A stretch of 6,170 nucleotides of DNA from the NCBI GenBank assembly GCA_045601345.1, contig JAZRZL010000061.1:1-6170 (forward strand), read 5' to 3'. Shown here one piece after another: positions 5,819 through 6,170 of this stretch. Position 1 is the stretch's first letter; the number at the start of each line of letters is the position of its first letter. Below the pieces are notes generated by a model. It searched no databases. It saw nothing but the letters and a program-made list of their open reading frames with translations, and was not told where the DNA came from. Made by a program: the position numbers and the translations under genes. Source of the stretch: SVMC01 sp045601345 (lineage in GTDB: Bacteria; Bacillota; Clostridia; Oscillospirales; Oscillospiraceae).

Positions 5819-5865
5819 AAAATCCAGATAAGGAGGTGTAAACGCCTGATTTTATCTGGATTTTG
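5819..5865. other. Two-part symmetric hairpin, possibly a bidirectional terminator
   Basis: Arms AAAATCCAGATAA (5819-5831) and TTATCTGGATTTT (5852-5864) pair perfectly over 13 bp. Inside, AGGTG (5834-5838) pairs with CGCCT (5843-5847), including one G-U pair, around loop TAAA. The A/T ends give a short U run on either strand, so it could have been the terminator of the minus-strand hsdR remnant. A GGAGGTG ribosome-site-like sequence (5832-5838) is buried in the inner stem, but no start codon or ORF follows it usefully. Confidence 0.55.
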
Positions 5866-5920
5866 TTAGTGTTAGGAATAATTCATATCAATTTTCATCT
5901 GTATCCTCTAATGAGTAAAA

Positions 5921-6028
5921 TCAAAAACCGATATGAACAACGCTCAGATTGTGCGTCTTGCCCACGTCGTGGGTTCTGTTTATACGACAAATGGCTTGTA
6001 ATAAAGTGGGATCCTCTATCGGCTTGTT
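5921..6028 (-). pseudogene. Remnant of a type I restriction endonuclease subunit R (HsdR), helicase motif VI region
   Basis: Read on the minus strand from about 6028 to the TGA at 5923-5921, this encodes about 35 residues including NKPIEDP, TLLQAICRINR and GKTHNL. I recognise this as the HsdR superfamily 2 helicase motif VI region, usually like LDKPL-DHTLLQAICRTNR followed by GKTHGLIVDY. Intact HsdR is typically around 1000 aa, so almost everything is missing. The same frame continues past a second TGA (5890-5888) to a TAA at 5854-5852 without recognisable similarity. The upstream part of the gene stops exactly where the right-hand repeat begins (6030), so insertion of, or recombination at, that repeat probably truncated it. 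No hsdM or hsdS is visible. The identification is from memory of the family motif, not a search. Confidence 0.7.
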
Positions 6029-6029
6029 A

Positions 6030-6170
6030 AGGGCATCTCTATTTATTCTGCGTGAGGCGAGCTGCGAGGGATTTTTCTGTCAGATTCAATAAAAATCGCA
6101 GAGAATACTTGACGTATTTTCAAGATTTTTATTAAATCTGACGGAAATAAGACCCGCAGATTCGCCCGCG
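6030..6170. repeat. Right copy of the 141-bp palindromic terminal inverted repeat
   Basis: Reverse complement of 1-141 with one mismatch (6102). Its internal palindrome arms are 6079-6097 and 6124-6142. Its inner boundary, AGGGCATCTC, abuts the HsdR remnant at 6029. Immediately inside the repeats, the two flanks diverge (142 and 6029 onward), which marks the element edge. The outer edge is not seen because the window ends inside the element. Confidence 0.9.

Noticed and set aside
1..6170. Composite transposon carrying the two-component system and htrA
   Set aside because: Inverted repeats bound the window, but there is no transposase or recombinase, and the cargo includes tRNA genes and core stress genes. 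Two separate copies of a dispersed repeat fit better.

Overview
The window looks like a short chromosomal contig from a low-to-moderate GC Gram-positive bacterium, most likely a gut-type member of the Clostridia (Oscillospirales-like). This placement is inferred from a Firmicutes-style membrane-anchored HtrA, a BMP-family lipoprotein, strong AGGAGG-type ribosome sites, intrinsic terminators with U tracts, and tRNA genes that encode CCA. No 16S or other marker gene is present, so the placement is tentative.

Layout, left to right. (1) 1-141: an imperfectly palindromic repeat whose inverted copy (140 of 141 bases identical) forms the extreme right end, 6030-6170. (2) 158-2141: an autoregulated-looking two-component operon, an OmpR/PhoB-type response regulator and a histidine kinase overlapping by 7 bp, ending in an intrinsic terminator. 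(3) 2274-3681: a monocistronic, strongly codon-biased BMP/PnrA-like nucleoside-binding lipoprotein gene with its own promoter and terminator. (4) 3723-5396: a membrane-anchored HtrA/DegP-like serine protease with one PDZ domain, ending in a long hairpin. (5) 5486-5794: a strong promoter, tRNA-Ser(UGA), tRNA-Ser(GCU) and a terminator. (6) 5819-6029: a further hairpin and, on the minus strand, a decayed fragment of a type I restriction subunit HsdR cut off at the edge of the right-hand repeat.

The most informative signal is regulatory. The promoters of the two-component operon and of htrA share the same arrangement: TTTCAG-N5-TTTCAG, then exactly 10 bp, then a -10 hexamer (TAGAAT or TACAAT), with no recognisable -35. 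This is the geometry of activator sites for OmpR/PhoB-family regulators. It closely resembles the TTTAAG-N5-TTTAAG site of CiaR, which controls htrA in Streptococcus pneumoniae. The regulator resembles CiaR along its length, and the kinase, like CiaH, has no complete HAMP domain. I therefore read the window as a clostridial CiaRH-HtrA-like envelope-stress circuit with a diverged operator. The BMP lipoprotein gene between them has an ordinary promoter and no such site, so it is probably outside the circuit.

No CRISPR array, intact transposase, phage gene or rRNA is visible.
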